64,000 nt of DNA from positions 62,001 to 126,000 of the forward strand of contig JAGFBZ010000694.1 of the NCBI GenBank assembly GCA_018398805.1. Reading direction: 5' to 3'. Shown in pieces: positions 53,998-63,952 of the stretch. A program made the position numbers and the translations under genes. This stretch comes from Hirundichthys speculiger (taxonomy: Eukaryota; Chordata; Actinopteri; Beloniformes; Exocoetidae). The notes beneath the pieces were generated by a model that was not told where the DNA came from, did no database searches, and saw nothing but the letters and a program-made list of their open reading frames with translations. How positions within the stretch are numbered: position 1 is the first letter of the stretch; every line of letters starts with the position of its first letter.

Positions 53998-55835
53998 CTG
54001 CAAAAAAGAAAAGAAAGAACCTAGGTGAAACCCATACAAGTCCACAAGTTAAATAGATATAATGCAATTAAAATTGATGACAAAAAATGCCTTTATTTCT
54101 GCAGAAATCCACACAGCTCCTCTGTGCGATACAGCTGAGGTAACTGGAACAACACTGCCATCTTGTGGTCATGCAGCATGTCTACACAGTGAAACTCTCC
54201 AATGGTTCCTGAAGTTTCAGAGCTGTGTGGTTCAGTAGATCAGCCTTTCTCAACCGGGGTGTCGTCTGACTGCTTCAGGGGTGTCGTCAAAAAAATGACC
54301 TATTCTGACATTTCATATACAGTGGTACCTCTACTTACGAACGTTTCTACATACGAAATCTTCAGGTAACGAAATGCCTCAAAGGGAAAATATTGCCTCT
54401 TGTTATGAAAGAATTTTCAGGATGCGAAAGTCAAAAATCCAGTAGCGCTGCTACTCGCAGCTCCCAGAGTTTACTGAACGTAAACATAGCTGTCGGCTCT
54501 GTATCTCGGTTTGAAAGCGGTGCGTCTGAGCTGCTCTGCCATTGGCTACCGCTTAGCATCTTCCTGGCATCCCATTGGCTAGGAGGGCCCCTTGTCTGTA
54601 TGAGCGTAACCCAGCAACCAGGTAAACGAACAATTTTTACCTCCACCAAGGAGGTTATGTTTTTGCCGGCGTTTATCTGTCTGTCTGTGTGTGTTCAAGA
54701 TAACTCAAAAAGTTATGGATGGATTTTGATGAAATTTTCAGGAGTTGTCAGAAATGTGAAAAGAAAGAACTGATTTCATTTTGGTTGTGATCCAGAAGAA
54801 ATCCTGGATTCTGGATCACTTTTAAATTTTTGATAATTGTTGTGTTTAGTGGAGGTCTGCGCTCTCTGAGTGCTTTTCTAGTTCTAACATATATTTCTTA
54901 CAGGTTTTTATGTCATTTCATGTATTATTTATAATTTATTTTTAAAAAAAAGTTTGAATTTTGGGGGACTTGGAACGGATTAGAGCATTTACATGGAAAA
55001 CACGTCTCTACTTACGAAAGTTTCAGGTTACGAAACTACTTCAGGACTGGACTGGACTTCAGTCCAGAACCAATTAATTTCGTAAGTAGAGGTAGCACTG
55101 TATGAATACATGAATGCACACATAAATACATACTTTTTGCCTATGAATGAATGAATAAATAAATAAGATACATAATTGGACATGAAATGAATGATAAAAA
55201 TATGTCTCACATGCCCATTTCCCAATGTTAACAACGTCAGTACGGGGTCAGCGTAAGGTCAACGTGACTGCCCAGTTAGCTTACGTCGTAATATCATTTA
55301 ACCGCTGGAATTTTATTTCACAGATAGCAAAGAGAACTTTTTAGCAGCATCATGGATGGTTTTCTAAAAAGAAAAGCCCCACAGGAACGGAACATCACAG
55401 AGGAGCCGACTTCTTCATCAAGCCTTCATCCACCAGCTCTGAATCTGCTCCATAGGTACCAAAGCTAGCTGCTAGCGATAAGGCTAAAAAGAGGCAATAC
55501 AAGGATGATGGATGGAAGCAAGCACATCACGGATGAAAAGAAGCTTTCCTGCTGAGGCCTACTCTGGTGCAGTTATCCTGTTCAGGTTATTTAAACTAAA
55601 TAAACGGGACGTATGCATTTACAGTCGGAGCGATGCAGTGTGGCTCTGGATTATATTTTACTCTGGGGTGTCAGGAGATTTTATTCACTTTTGAAAGGTG
55701 TCGTGACTGTAAAAAGGTTGAGAAAGGCTGCGGTAGATAATAAAAAACTTCTTCTCACCGATATCCAAAATAGCCACATCCTCCAGTGATTAAAATCACG
55801 TTTGCATGTGCATGTTCCATGTCAAGACGGGGTAC
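52900..55835 (-). CDS. sdr42e1: SDR42E1 gene span: short-chain dehydrogenase family 42E member 1, with a frameshift
   Basis: Two coding exons (55820-55759 and 53997-52900) encode a 3-beta-HSD-like extended SDR. The N terminus has the NAD-binding glycine motif TGGCGYFG (residues 13-20). The catalytic YSRTK has Tyr148 and Lys152, and YTSTFN lies near 116-121. ALRPAGIYGPGEQRHLPRI and SDGRPVNNFEFFRPLVEGLG are near-identical to vertebrate SDR42E1. The C terminus has a predicted membrane helix, as expected of an ER-anchored enzyme of sterol/vitamin D-like metabolism. Expected length is about 386 residues (human about 393). After residue about 290 one base is missing, so the gene is either interrupted or the consensus is wrong. 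A probable 5' UTR exon lies near 57749. Confidence 0.92.
54318..55102. mobile_element. TACAGTGGTACC MITE, complete copy (Tigger-like)
   Basis: TACAGTGGTACCTCTACTTA to CGTAAGTAGAGGTAGCACTGTA-type right end; TA at both ends. ACGAA words recur inside. 785 bp, non-coding. Confidence 0.85.
55352..55530 (+). pseudogene. hAT transposase N-terminal relic
   Basis: ATG at 55352 reads MDGFLKRKAPQERNITEEPT and SSSSLHPPALNLLHRYQS, then stop. A shifted frame continues ASDKAKKRQYKDD. This is the usual start (M-D-x-F-L-K-R-K and K-K-R-x-Y) of ZBED/SCAND3-like hAT transposases. Only the first about 60 codons remain. Confidence 0.65.
55759..55835 (-). CDS. sdr42e1: SDR42E1 first coding exon (Rossmann glycine motif)
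   Basis: Acceptor TTACAG| at 55836 and donor CG|GTGAGA at 55758 bound 77 nt. The ATG is at 55820-55818, so the coding part is 62 nt: MEHAHANVILITGGCGYFGY plus CG of a split Arg21 codon. Fifteen untranslated bases precede the ATG within the exon, which implies an upstream non-coding exon. The hAT insertion 54241-55730 ends only about 20 bp beyond the donor. Confidence 0.9.
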
Positions 55836-56066
55836 CTGTAAGTTCATAACATTATGGAAAATTAGGAGAAGCAGTGGTTTCATAAAGAAAATAATAATAA
55901 TTCAACAAATTACATGAAAAAAGTACAAGCTACATGTTAATTCATCAACTTGACCTTCATTTGACACTTTCTATCAAATTCATTGAAAAATCCAAACCAA
56001 CATCCCTTGAAGCAGCATCTTTTTTTTTCCTCAATATTCCTGCCACATATTATTAGTTATTACATT
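55836..56066. other. SDR42E1 first intron, nothing recognised
   Basis: Short AT-rich stretch between the coding exon and the next transposon relic. Confidence 0.4.
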
Positions 56067-56740
56067 TAGAGATGTTCAGATATCAATGCCAGTATTGGAA
56101 ATAATAATTGACACTGCTGAAAATAAGTTTATTGTTCTCAGTGACTACCATGTAATTGTTATAAACTCACAAAGGTAGCACAAGACATTATGCAATACAG
56201 CCTTGCAACTTCCTGTTTTGAGTGGCCAGGTGGAAAAGCAGTGGCATGCTGGTTGTTGGATAGAGATAGCTATCTAGCATTGATATTATTGTTGGCAGTA
56301 GGGTGCTATTTTAGGTTCAAAATCTCACCAGGGAAACTGCGACAAAGCTACAGTTTCCACAGGTGGCACGAAGGTTTTTCCAAACGCAAGACAGACAACG
56401 TTTACGAACACTTAAGGAGGCATCGCACTGAAAAAGTACAAGTCAAAGGGAAAGAGGGACGTAGCGCAGCAGCAAAATCTGGAGCTTGCTTTTGAGAAAT
56501 CAAGGACACCAGCTGCTGTCAGTCATTAAAATGTTGAGATGTTAGTCTTCTGAAACTGCTTTCTTCAGATGGTATGACACTGATCATGTTTCATGTAAGC
56601 TAAAAGAAGTACAAGAAATCAGGTTCTCCACGGAAATTTTTATCTTCAATGTCAAAGTATAAATGCCTTTATAAATATTTCCTAAGTGGCACTGGTATTG
56701 GTATAAGATCAGGACTGGGCTCAGGTATCGGCACTGGTGT
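56067..56740 (+). mobile_element. hAT-like relic with possible BED finger
   Basis: Left end TAGAGATGTTCAGATATCAA; the right side has TATCGGCACTGGTGTTAG but no clear terminus. Frame 56190-56495 reads GFSKRKTDNVYEHLRRHRTE, similar to the H-containing half of a BED finger. Tentative. Confidence 0.45.
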
Positions 56741-56756
56741 TAGAAAGAAAAAAAAG

Positions 56757-57330
56757 TAGGGCTGGGCAACGATTAAAATTTTTAATCGCGATTAATCGCA
56801 TTATTTCCCTGATTAATCGCGATTAATCGCATTATTTCCCTGATTAATCGCGATTAATCCCATTATATACGCAAAATCAAATAATGAATTCAAAAGTAGT
56901 GTAAAATCCACTTTTATTTAAATGTTCTGCTGCCATATGAACTAAAACGCCATAACATTTGTTGTTCAAACACTTTTAACATCAGCACTTGTCAGTAACA
57001 CATATTTAGTGAAAATCTCATCTTAAAAAATGTAAAATAAAATAAAGCTTATTGCCACTGCCAGGGCATTAATGTCATCCTGTTTTTATAAAAAATTAAA
57101 AAAAAAAAGTCTACAAACAAAATCCAACAAAATGATTGTGTCTCAGCACAATCAGAATATTAAAACAGGTAATTTCTGAGGTAACAGCAGAAACTTTTAA
57201 CAGGGAAAAGTGCATTTTACACTACTTTTGAATTCATTATTTAATTTTGCACATACAATGCAATTAATCGTGATTAATCAGGGAAATAATGTGATTAATC
57301 GCGATTAAAATTTTAATCGTTGCCCGCCCG
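56757..57330. mobile_element. hAT MITE, TAGGGCTGGGCAA family, copy 3, short
   Basis: TAGGGCTGGGCAACGATTAA to TTTTAATCGTTGCCCGCCC. ATTAATCGCGATTAATC is repeated at both ends. The right terminus has lost a few bases. Confidence 0.85.
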
Positions 57331-58521
57331 ATTAAAATAATTTCTAAGCTGTTTGTTGACTCATAAAAGAAGGTGACAGTTCAGTAGATCTATGTGGTTC
57401 ATATCTTTGTTATGTAATGGTGAAGAAGAACTTTAAAAAAAAACTCCAATGCAAAGATTATTCCCTCATTATTCATTGCTATTAATTTGGCTTATATAAA
57501 CATTCATCAATGCCTGTCAGGTTGTAAAATATGTTGGCCAACTGCGAAGCTTAAAAAGGTTTCAGCTCAACTACAGGAACTAAAATAAGTGTTTGGAACA
57601 GAGCTGGACTTTTGTAAGGCCCCTTCAATTTTCTGCACGTGTTCACGTGTATTCCAGTATATGAATATACTCAATTTAACTAATTTCCCACAACAACCTA
57701 ACAACAACTTAATCCATAAACTGCTCTCTGGACGGCTGGCTAACTCACGTTTTCATCGACGGCACAAACCTCCTCTCAGGTCAGCCTCAGCAGAGTAAAA
57801 TTTCAGTTTATCACTCAGAAAAGCGCACTGTAGCACTCTGCAGAAAAACCTTGTGCTTCCTTGTCACTTAGTGATCAGTTTATCACGGTGACAGGAAATA
57901 CAACTCTTCCCTTCAAAGTAAAAGACAGTAACTGATGGAGGTCCGATTTTAGTGGAAACGAAAATACGTTTTTCTAACAAAATAAAACACATTTGAATAA
58001 CGCAACGATAACAAGACATTTTATGATTTTTATTTGAAATATAGCTACAGTATTATGTATATATCGCACAAATTTATACCGACTGTCGAAATTGAAACTT
58101 TTATTTTGAAGGTCCCACTAGAACGTTTTATTCCTGTGCTTAATGTCGCTTTATAGCTTCCGCTGTGATATAACGCCTTCAGAATAAAAGCGGTCCTTTT
58201 TTAAAAGTTTCGACTAAATATTATCGCAAGTCGCTGCCGTTTGTTTTACCCATCAAAATCAAAATCCAACCAGTCTAATAAGAATTTAGGAAAATAATTG
58301 TATTTTAGTCATGACCTCAAAATATACCTTTGAGCGATATAACAAATACTGGTCAAAGGTAATGATAGTTAGAAAAGTGAACTGATTGCAATAATGACAA
58401 TACAACATTTTCTACTTTAATACTTGTTTTGAAGGGTAAAAAAGACTAAAACACCATCCTGTTCGTTCGATCAGTTTAATACAGAATATTACAATAAGAG
58501 ACCTGTTTCTGTTTTATTTTT
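57331..58521. other. Intergenic region between the divergent SDR42E1 and NAT genes
   Basis: AT-rich, no transposon recognised. Likely holds the promoters of both genes; the only visible elements are the donor at 57748 (minus) and the TATA-like tract near 58522. Confidence 0.4.
57749..57850 (-). other. sdr42e1: Possible non-coding first exon of SDR42E1
   Basis: A strong minus-strand donor (AAAAC|GTGAGTTA) ends at 57749, about 1.9 kb upstream of the coding exon whose acceptor needs a 5' partner. No open frame is required here. The 5' limit is not visible; 57850 is arbitrary. Inference only. Confidence 0.3.
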
Positions 58522-58536
58522 TATATATATATTGAA
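58522..58536 (+). promoter_or_regulatory. TATA-like element of the NAT-side promoter
   Basis: A TTTTATATATATATA tract lies about 30-40 bp before the likely start of the 5' exon that ends at 58683. An ETS-like TTTCCGG follows at about 58547. The AT-rich context makes this a weak prediction. Confidence 0.3.
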
Positions 58537-58559
58537 CATTCTTTATTTCCGGTATTATA

Positions 58560-58683
58560 TTTGACAGCGTCTCGAGCGCAGATACTTCTTCACGCAGCCT
58601 GACGGTCAGTCAGTAAAAGTTGCAGGCAGACTCTTGTTTTATCAGACAACACACAGATCAGCAGATTATGTCACAGTCTAAAG
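58560..58683 (+). CDS. Probable 5' exon of the arylamine N-acetyltransferase gene (in-frame ATG)
   Basis: An ATG at 58668 begins ATGTCACAGTCTAAAG and is followed at 58684 by donor GTAAGG. Spliced to the acceptor at 63953 it gives MSQSKGK joined in frame to MNLEEYF. NAT genes usually have a non-coding 5' exon and the whole reading frame in one exon, so this exon may be mostly 5' UTR and the ATG a possible N-terminal extension. The 5' end is estimated. The joining over a 5.3-kb intron is inference. Confidence 0.45.
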
Positions 58684-59417
58684 GTAAGGAGAGTTTTGAA
58701 ACCTTTGTCAAGTTTATTGAAGATGGATCGATTAACAGAAATGTATATATAAAAAAAAAGAATACGCAACGAGCGCCAGGGCGAGGCTTTACGAGTTTTT
58801 AAAATTTCAGTTAAAGTCCCGTTAATGTCTGACAACAGAATGAATGTTTCTAACCTAACTTATATATCAACAGAGTTAATGGATTAACAGCTGTAATTTC
58901 CACTTCTCTTTTCAGTTTGGCCCCATCAGCTGACTTTCAGCCTACTTTTACATAATTATAATGTCATACATGACGAATATGAAAGTGAAAGCAAATCACT
59001 ACCAACCAAGTACAAGCAAATATTCATTTTAAACGTTTTAGGGCCCATGAGGAACTTTCACAAAGTGTCTTCTTTGAAATGTACAAACAAGACATTTCAG
59101 TTGCTCTGATGTCTCAAACAGTTTAGGAGACATTTCAAAAATACTGCAACTTTGTCTCAGATATAGAAGGCTGGTCCCTTGGTGTGACAGATGCGCTGTT
59201 ATTATGGCGCATCTGTGCGGCTGAGCGTCACATCACTTTAAATGTATTTTCAGAAGAGCTGTGAACGGTGGCATATGCATCTACTTGCATTTTTGTTGAG
59301 TTGTAATGTGCATATGCACCTGCACTACACAGATTGAAATCATTCTTGCACAGACTCAATACTACACGTGTACTGCAGAAGGAAGAAGTCACATTTATTA
59401 ATTTATTTTGATTATCT
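58684..59417. other. Presumed NAT intron 1, nothing recognised
   Basis: A near-palindrome GTGACAGATGCGCTGTTATT...ATGGCGCATCTGTGCGG at 59182-59220. No other feature. Confidence 0.4.
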
Positions 59418-60655
59418 GCAGCGCCTTGTGAAAGTGTTCGGCTCCCTTGAAGTTTTCAATCTTTCACCACATTTCAGGCTTCAAACATAAAGATATAAAA
59501 TATCTATTTTTTGTCAAGAATCAACAACAAGTGGGACACAATCATGAAGTGGAACAAAATTTATTGGATAAAACTTTTTCAACAAATTACAAACTGTAAA
59601 ATGGGGTGTGCAATATTATTTGGCCCTTTACTTTCAGAGCAGCAAACTGACTCCAGAAGTTCAGTGAGGATCTCTGAATGATCCAATGTTGTCCTGAATG
59701 ACTGATGATGATCAATAGAATCCATCTGTGTGTAATCAAGTCTCCGTATAAATGCACCTGCTCTGTGATAGTCTCAGGGTTCTGGTTAAAGCTCAGAGAG
59801 CATCATGAAGACCAAGGAACACACCAGGCAGGTCCCAGATACTGTTGTGGAGAAGTTTAAAGCTGGATGTGGATACAAAAAGATTTCCCAAGCTTTAAAC
59901 ATCTCAAGGAGCACTGAGCAAGCAATCATATTGAAATGGAAGGAGTATCAGACCACTGCAGATCTACCAAGACCCGGCCGTCCCTCTAAACTTTCATCTG
60001 GAACAAGGAGAAGACTGATCAGAGATGCAGCCAAGAGGCCCATGATCACTCTGGATGAACTGATCTACAGCTGAGGTGGGACAGTCTGTCCAGAGGACAA
60101 CTATCAGTCCTACACTGAACAAATCTGGCCTTTATGGAAGAGTGGCAAGAAGAAAGACATTTCTCAAAGATATCCATAAAAAGACTTGTTTAAAGTTTGC
60201 CACAAGCCACCTGGAGACACACCAAACATGTGGAAGAAGATGAAACCAAAATCAACCTTTTAGGTCACAATGCAAAACGATATGTTTGGAGTAAAAGCAA
60301 CACAGCTGATCACCCTGAACACACCATCCCCACTGTCAAACATGGTGGTGGCAGCATCATGGTCTGGGCCTGCTTTTCTTCAGCAGGGACAGGGAAGATA
60401 GTTAAAACTGATGGGAAGATGGATGGAGCCAAATACAGGAGCATTCTGGGAGAAAACCTGTTGGAGTCTGCAGAAGACCTGAGACTGGGACGGAGATTTA
60501 TCTTCCAACAGGACAATGATCCAAAACACGAAGACAAATCTACAATCTAAACATATCCAGGTGTTAGAACGGCCAAGTCAAAGTCCAGACCTGAATCAAG
60601 TCCAGAATCTGTGGAAAGAGCTGCAGACTGCAAATCATTTGATTCTGCTTCAACC
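59418..60655 (+). mobile_element. Tc1-like transposon, dead, right end missing
   Basis: Left end CAGCGCCTTGTGAAAGTGTT followed by CACCACATTTCAGGCTTCAA, typical of fish Tc1 elements. The transposase relic runs from 59805. Similarity ends near 60655 without a right TIR. Confidence 0.88.
59805..60640 (+). pseudogene. Tc1-like transposase pseudogene
   Basis: Helix-turn-helix part: MKTKEHTRQVPDTVVEKFKA, YKKISQALNISRSTEQAIIL, then GRPSKLSSGTRRRL. Stops at 60072 and beyond, then the catalytic part: VEEDETKINLLGHNAKRYVW (first Asp kept), [31 protein letters not shown] (second Asp kept). After 60548 the frame is shifted, so the [12 protein letters not shown] block with the third acidic residue is lost. 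Confidence 0.88.
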
Positions 60656-61239
60656 ATGGACTGCATATTACTGAATAAACCCTCATGACGTCACCATACG
60701 TCTTCACAGGGTGCTTTTGACATATTTTTCCTCCTGCTGTGGTGCCACATTGCAGAAAAGGCAGAATAATTAGCGCTGAGAAAGTGGCTGGACACGCCCA
60801 CCAGTTACATTTGTCTGTTTAAGCTTGGTTAGCTAACCCAGGGTGCTAATATCATCCTTTACATTCATTTTGATTTTTAAAAAAAATCTGTCCAAATATC
60901 TTAATTTAAAGTGTCGCCATGGAACTACATCTGGAGCGAAGGTAGTCAGAGATAAACATTGTTGTTGGCGATCTTTCCGAGCCACAGATGTGAACCAGTC
61001 GGGTCACGCTTCAGCCGAGCCACGCCGGAGGAGTGGCGTTCCCGACTGGGCCTCCCATTTCAGATGATGCTTCAGTGATGACATCAGAATTAACCGCTAC
61101 CATGTAGTTGGTGCTCTGTTAGCATGGCTAGTTAACTAAGCTACGTCTTCAGGTGCTTAAGGCCAACCACAGCCAGTCAGGGTGCTTTGTTAGTAAGATT
61201 AATACAACCACACACTAACAAAAAAGCTTTCATGGTGAA
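60656..61239. other. Presumed NAT intron 1, nothing recognised
   Basis: No protein-like frame or transposon end recognised; may be the left flank of the next element. Confidence 0.4.
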
Positions 61240-61452
61240 ATATGGCTATCCTCGATATCGGCGTGACGTCACCGCACCATGTGATCAGCCATGGTTACAC
61301 TTCCTGTTTTAGCGTCAGGGGGCATACAAAATTGCAGGTTTCAAAGCGTTAGGTGTTTTTCACTCACAGTTCCTTCAGTTATTTCCATTTTAGCGTCTTT
61401 ATCGTATCTTAACTTAGTTTGGCGATCGTCACTGGTGCCTGTGGTGGTGAGC

Positions 61453-61925
61453 ATGGCTTACCAGTATCAGGATGAGTTGAAGCCAGAGGCTTTAGCAAGG
61501 TATAAAGCCAAATTGGACATAGTCGGCCTAGATTTGTGTCCATACAAGCACACAGCTGATTCTCTGACGAATAACCCCAAACAATGGCCTCGTTTGGGGT
61601 ACCCAGATGTGTACCATTATCTCATAAAAACTCCTCGTAAGTACAAGTTTTTAGAAAGTGTTTTAAATATTTATACACCAATACACAGCCCCCAATACAT
61701 AAGGAAGTAAATTTGAGTTTATTACATTGCTTCAGGCTAGGGCCTAGGCCTCGGTCACTGTTGGTCCACCATGTCTATGACCCCTTGGAAATGCAATACA
61801 AACTGACAATAGAGGGTCTAAATAGATCTATTGATTTTATTTTATTTTTTAAAAATATTTTTTTATTTTTTTAGGTGTATACAACCAAGTCGATGGAAAA
61901 CTACAGGTCTCTGGAAGCCTATCGG
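61453..61925 (+). pseudogene. N-terminal domain of a YqaJ-associated transposon protein
   Basis: ATG at 61453: MAYQYQDELKPEALARYKAK, LDIVGLDLCPYK, WPRLGYPDVYHYLIKTP. A donor-like GTAAGT follows at 61639. After an AG at 61874 the block VYTTKSMENYRSLEAYRFF continues the family. The join appears out of frame, so probably dead. Similar domains precede YqaJ nucleases in fish multigene transposons; the nuclease itself is absent. Confidence 0.6.
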
Positions 61926-62119
61926 TTTTTCATTTCGGGGTTACTAAGTGTTATAACGTGTGCTGGAGTATCTTCGTCTGCTCTGTTATTAGCGAACAGC
62001 CACTTTCTTCTTCTTTCAGGCTCAGTAGCCTTGCTAAGAATCATATAAAATGACAAATGTGACTGGCGAGCAACATTGTTGGTGCAGTTGAACACACAAC
62101 AGTTCTTCACCATCTTTCC
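61919..62119 (-). pseudogene. THAP zinc-finger domain fragment
   Basis: Minus-strand ATG at 62119: MVKNCCVFNCTNNVARQSHL then SFYMILSKATEPERRRKWLF. It has the THAP start (C-x4-C) and RRRKWLFAxNR; the later C-x2-H pair is not reached before the stop. THAP domains bind transposon ends. Confidence 0.6.
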
Positions 62120-62320
62120 CCCTGTCGTAAACTGCACAAATGTTTTAGATATCACCAGAAAAATATGACGAAATCAGACACAACAGGCACACATGTAACA
62201 TGCATCGGCTTCGCTAGCAATAGTGAGCGTTTGTATGCCCCCTTGGCCTGGTTGCTATGGCCCACGCATGCCCGGACGTGTTCAGTGGCCCGGATGTTCG
62301 AGGTCGAGAATGTTTGGTAT

Positions 62321-62932
62321 TTAATCGCAGCTCAGACGTCAACTGACTGCTAAGTGCTAAATAGCTAAAATAATGATGGTTGGTGGGTAACTGTCAGTCA
62401 AATGATGTCAGGCCACTGGATTCGCTGGCTGTTTTATATTATTAACCTGACACGGAATGAAAAACAGTTGAACTTCCTTGACGTGGATGTAAAATTCTAA
62501 CAATAGAAATATGTTTATTTCTGCTGCAAAGTCGGGTGTCTCAACGTGAGAGGTGGAGGGGCATTTGCTCTGTTTTGGAGCCGCCGCCTAGTGGTCAGTC
62601 AAGGAAATGCAGTTTTTGTTTATCCCCGGAGTGGCTTCAACCCGGGCGAGGGGGGCGTTGGTGGTGGGCTTCAACCAGCCAGCAGGTACGCTGGTCGGAA
62701 GAAAACAACTTCCTGTCAGAGAGGCCCTTTTAAATCTCATAATTGATGGGAAGGTCCATGTAGCAGATTGTTCAGATTATTTAGCTGTAAAACACGCACC
62801 GCTTCAGCCTGACCGTCTAACAGGTTGCTTTTTGCCGTTTGTTTGAGTGTTGGGACACACATTTGTGGCCCTCAGTGCCATCACTAAAAGTCCCCAGAGG
62901 CTTCTTGGGATTGGGGATATTTCATCTTTCAA
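62321..62932. other. Presumed NAT intron 1, nothing recognised
   Basis: Short frames at 62536-62846 show no known similarity. Confidence 0.4.
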
Positions 62933-62940
62933 GTATAATC

Positions 62941-63639
62941 CAGCCATTCCCAAACTTCAGAACACCAAGGCCCAATTTGAAATGCAAAAAATCTCCGCAG
63001 CCCACCGAAACCTTTAATCACAACTGTGATCAACATACAGGACAAGGAACCATGATCCGATATTAATGTGAGGGGCATAAGCGTAGTTTGACTTTTGCGT
63101 CAGGGGGGGCAAAAATTGTAAAGCACTTTCAACAAACGGGCGCACTCTCACGCGAACCGGCGCGCATGCACACATATGCGCAAACTCGCGCACACATGAT
63201 GACACACAAGATACACTCACCACGAAACCATGAAGTCCAAGATTAGATGATGTTCAAAACCAGTAGTTGGCAACTACTCAAAAACATTTATTTATTTTTG
63301 CCAGTTCGTTGACAATGCAGTTACATATTTCAGCCACCAGGGGGAGCAATGCTCCCCCCCTGCCCCCCCCGCAAACTCCGCCCATGGTAAGGGGTCAACA
63401 AATAAGGAGACACTTGTCATATTAAGTTAAGATGACAGTAGAATAACACTTAACTGGTTTGTTTTATTACTTCTTAATGTTTTTAAATCATGTCGGTAAT
63501 ATTTTACAGTAATTAAAAACATATTTTAAAAAGATCGAGGATTTAAAACATTTGTTTAATTTTATTGAACTCCGACCGCCCACCCGCAGTACCGCGACGG
63601 GCCACCAGGGGGCCGCGGCCCACACTTTGGAAATCCCTG
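62941..63639. mobile_element. hAT MITE with exact 8-bp duplication
   Basis: Left CAGCCATTCCCAAACTT, right CACACTTTGGAAATCCCTG. Flanked exactly by GTATAATC (62933-62940, 63640-63647). A right-end fragment of the family is at 13925-14007. Contains a nested element. Confidence 0.9.
63069..63389. mobile_element. Possible nested MITE (GGGCGGAGTTTG ends)
   Basis: GGCATAAGCGTAGTTTGAC at the left pairs loosely with AAACTCCGCCCATGG at the right; both are followed inward by G/C-runs. CA-rich repeat at 63141-63200. Confidence 0.4.
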
Positions 63640-63647
63640 GTATAATC

Positions 63648-63952
63648 TAATCCCATTTTATGGTTACATGATAACTGACCTTCAAGACACACTTAAATAT
63701 TTCTGAGGTCTCTCAAATCTGCAGGTAATGTGCATGACACTGAAACAAAGCTTGGTTTCTGTTATTTTTCAAAAATAAACAGTTAGTTGCATATTTCCTA
63801 TATCTGGGTTAATTTGCTTTTGTGTGTCTCTATGTTTCTAACCATCATGTAATTTTTGGGGGGAAACAATAATTTTTTTCAAACAGGTTTTGAGAGATAA
63901 GGTGGTTTCCCAGATTAATTTGTAAAATAATGACTTTCCATACATTTTTCAG
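63648..63952. other. End of presumed NAT intron 1
   Basis: AT-rich intron leading to a T-rich tract and the acceptor at 63951-63952. Nothing else seen. Confidence 0.5.

Larger units (their letters stand above)
54241..55730 (+). mobile_element. hAT element in SDR42E1 intron, 20 bp from the donor
   Basis: TIRs CAGCCTTTCTCAACC and GGTTGAGAAAGGCTG (15 of 15). Flanks CAGTAGAT and CGGTAGAT match at 7 of 8. Holds a transposase N-terminal relic (55352-55530) and a nested MITE (54318-55102). Confidence 0.88.
61240..62320. mobile_element. YqaJ/THAP-type (ISL2EU-like) transposon remnant
   Basis: Two opposed coding relics typical of this group: a plus-strand N-terminal domain (61453-61925) and a minus-strand THAP domain (62119-61919). 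The end block at 62226-62312 recurs inverted at 25622-25712. Element ends are not defined. Group name from memory of related fish repeats. Confidence 0.55.
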
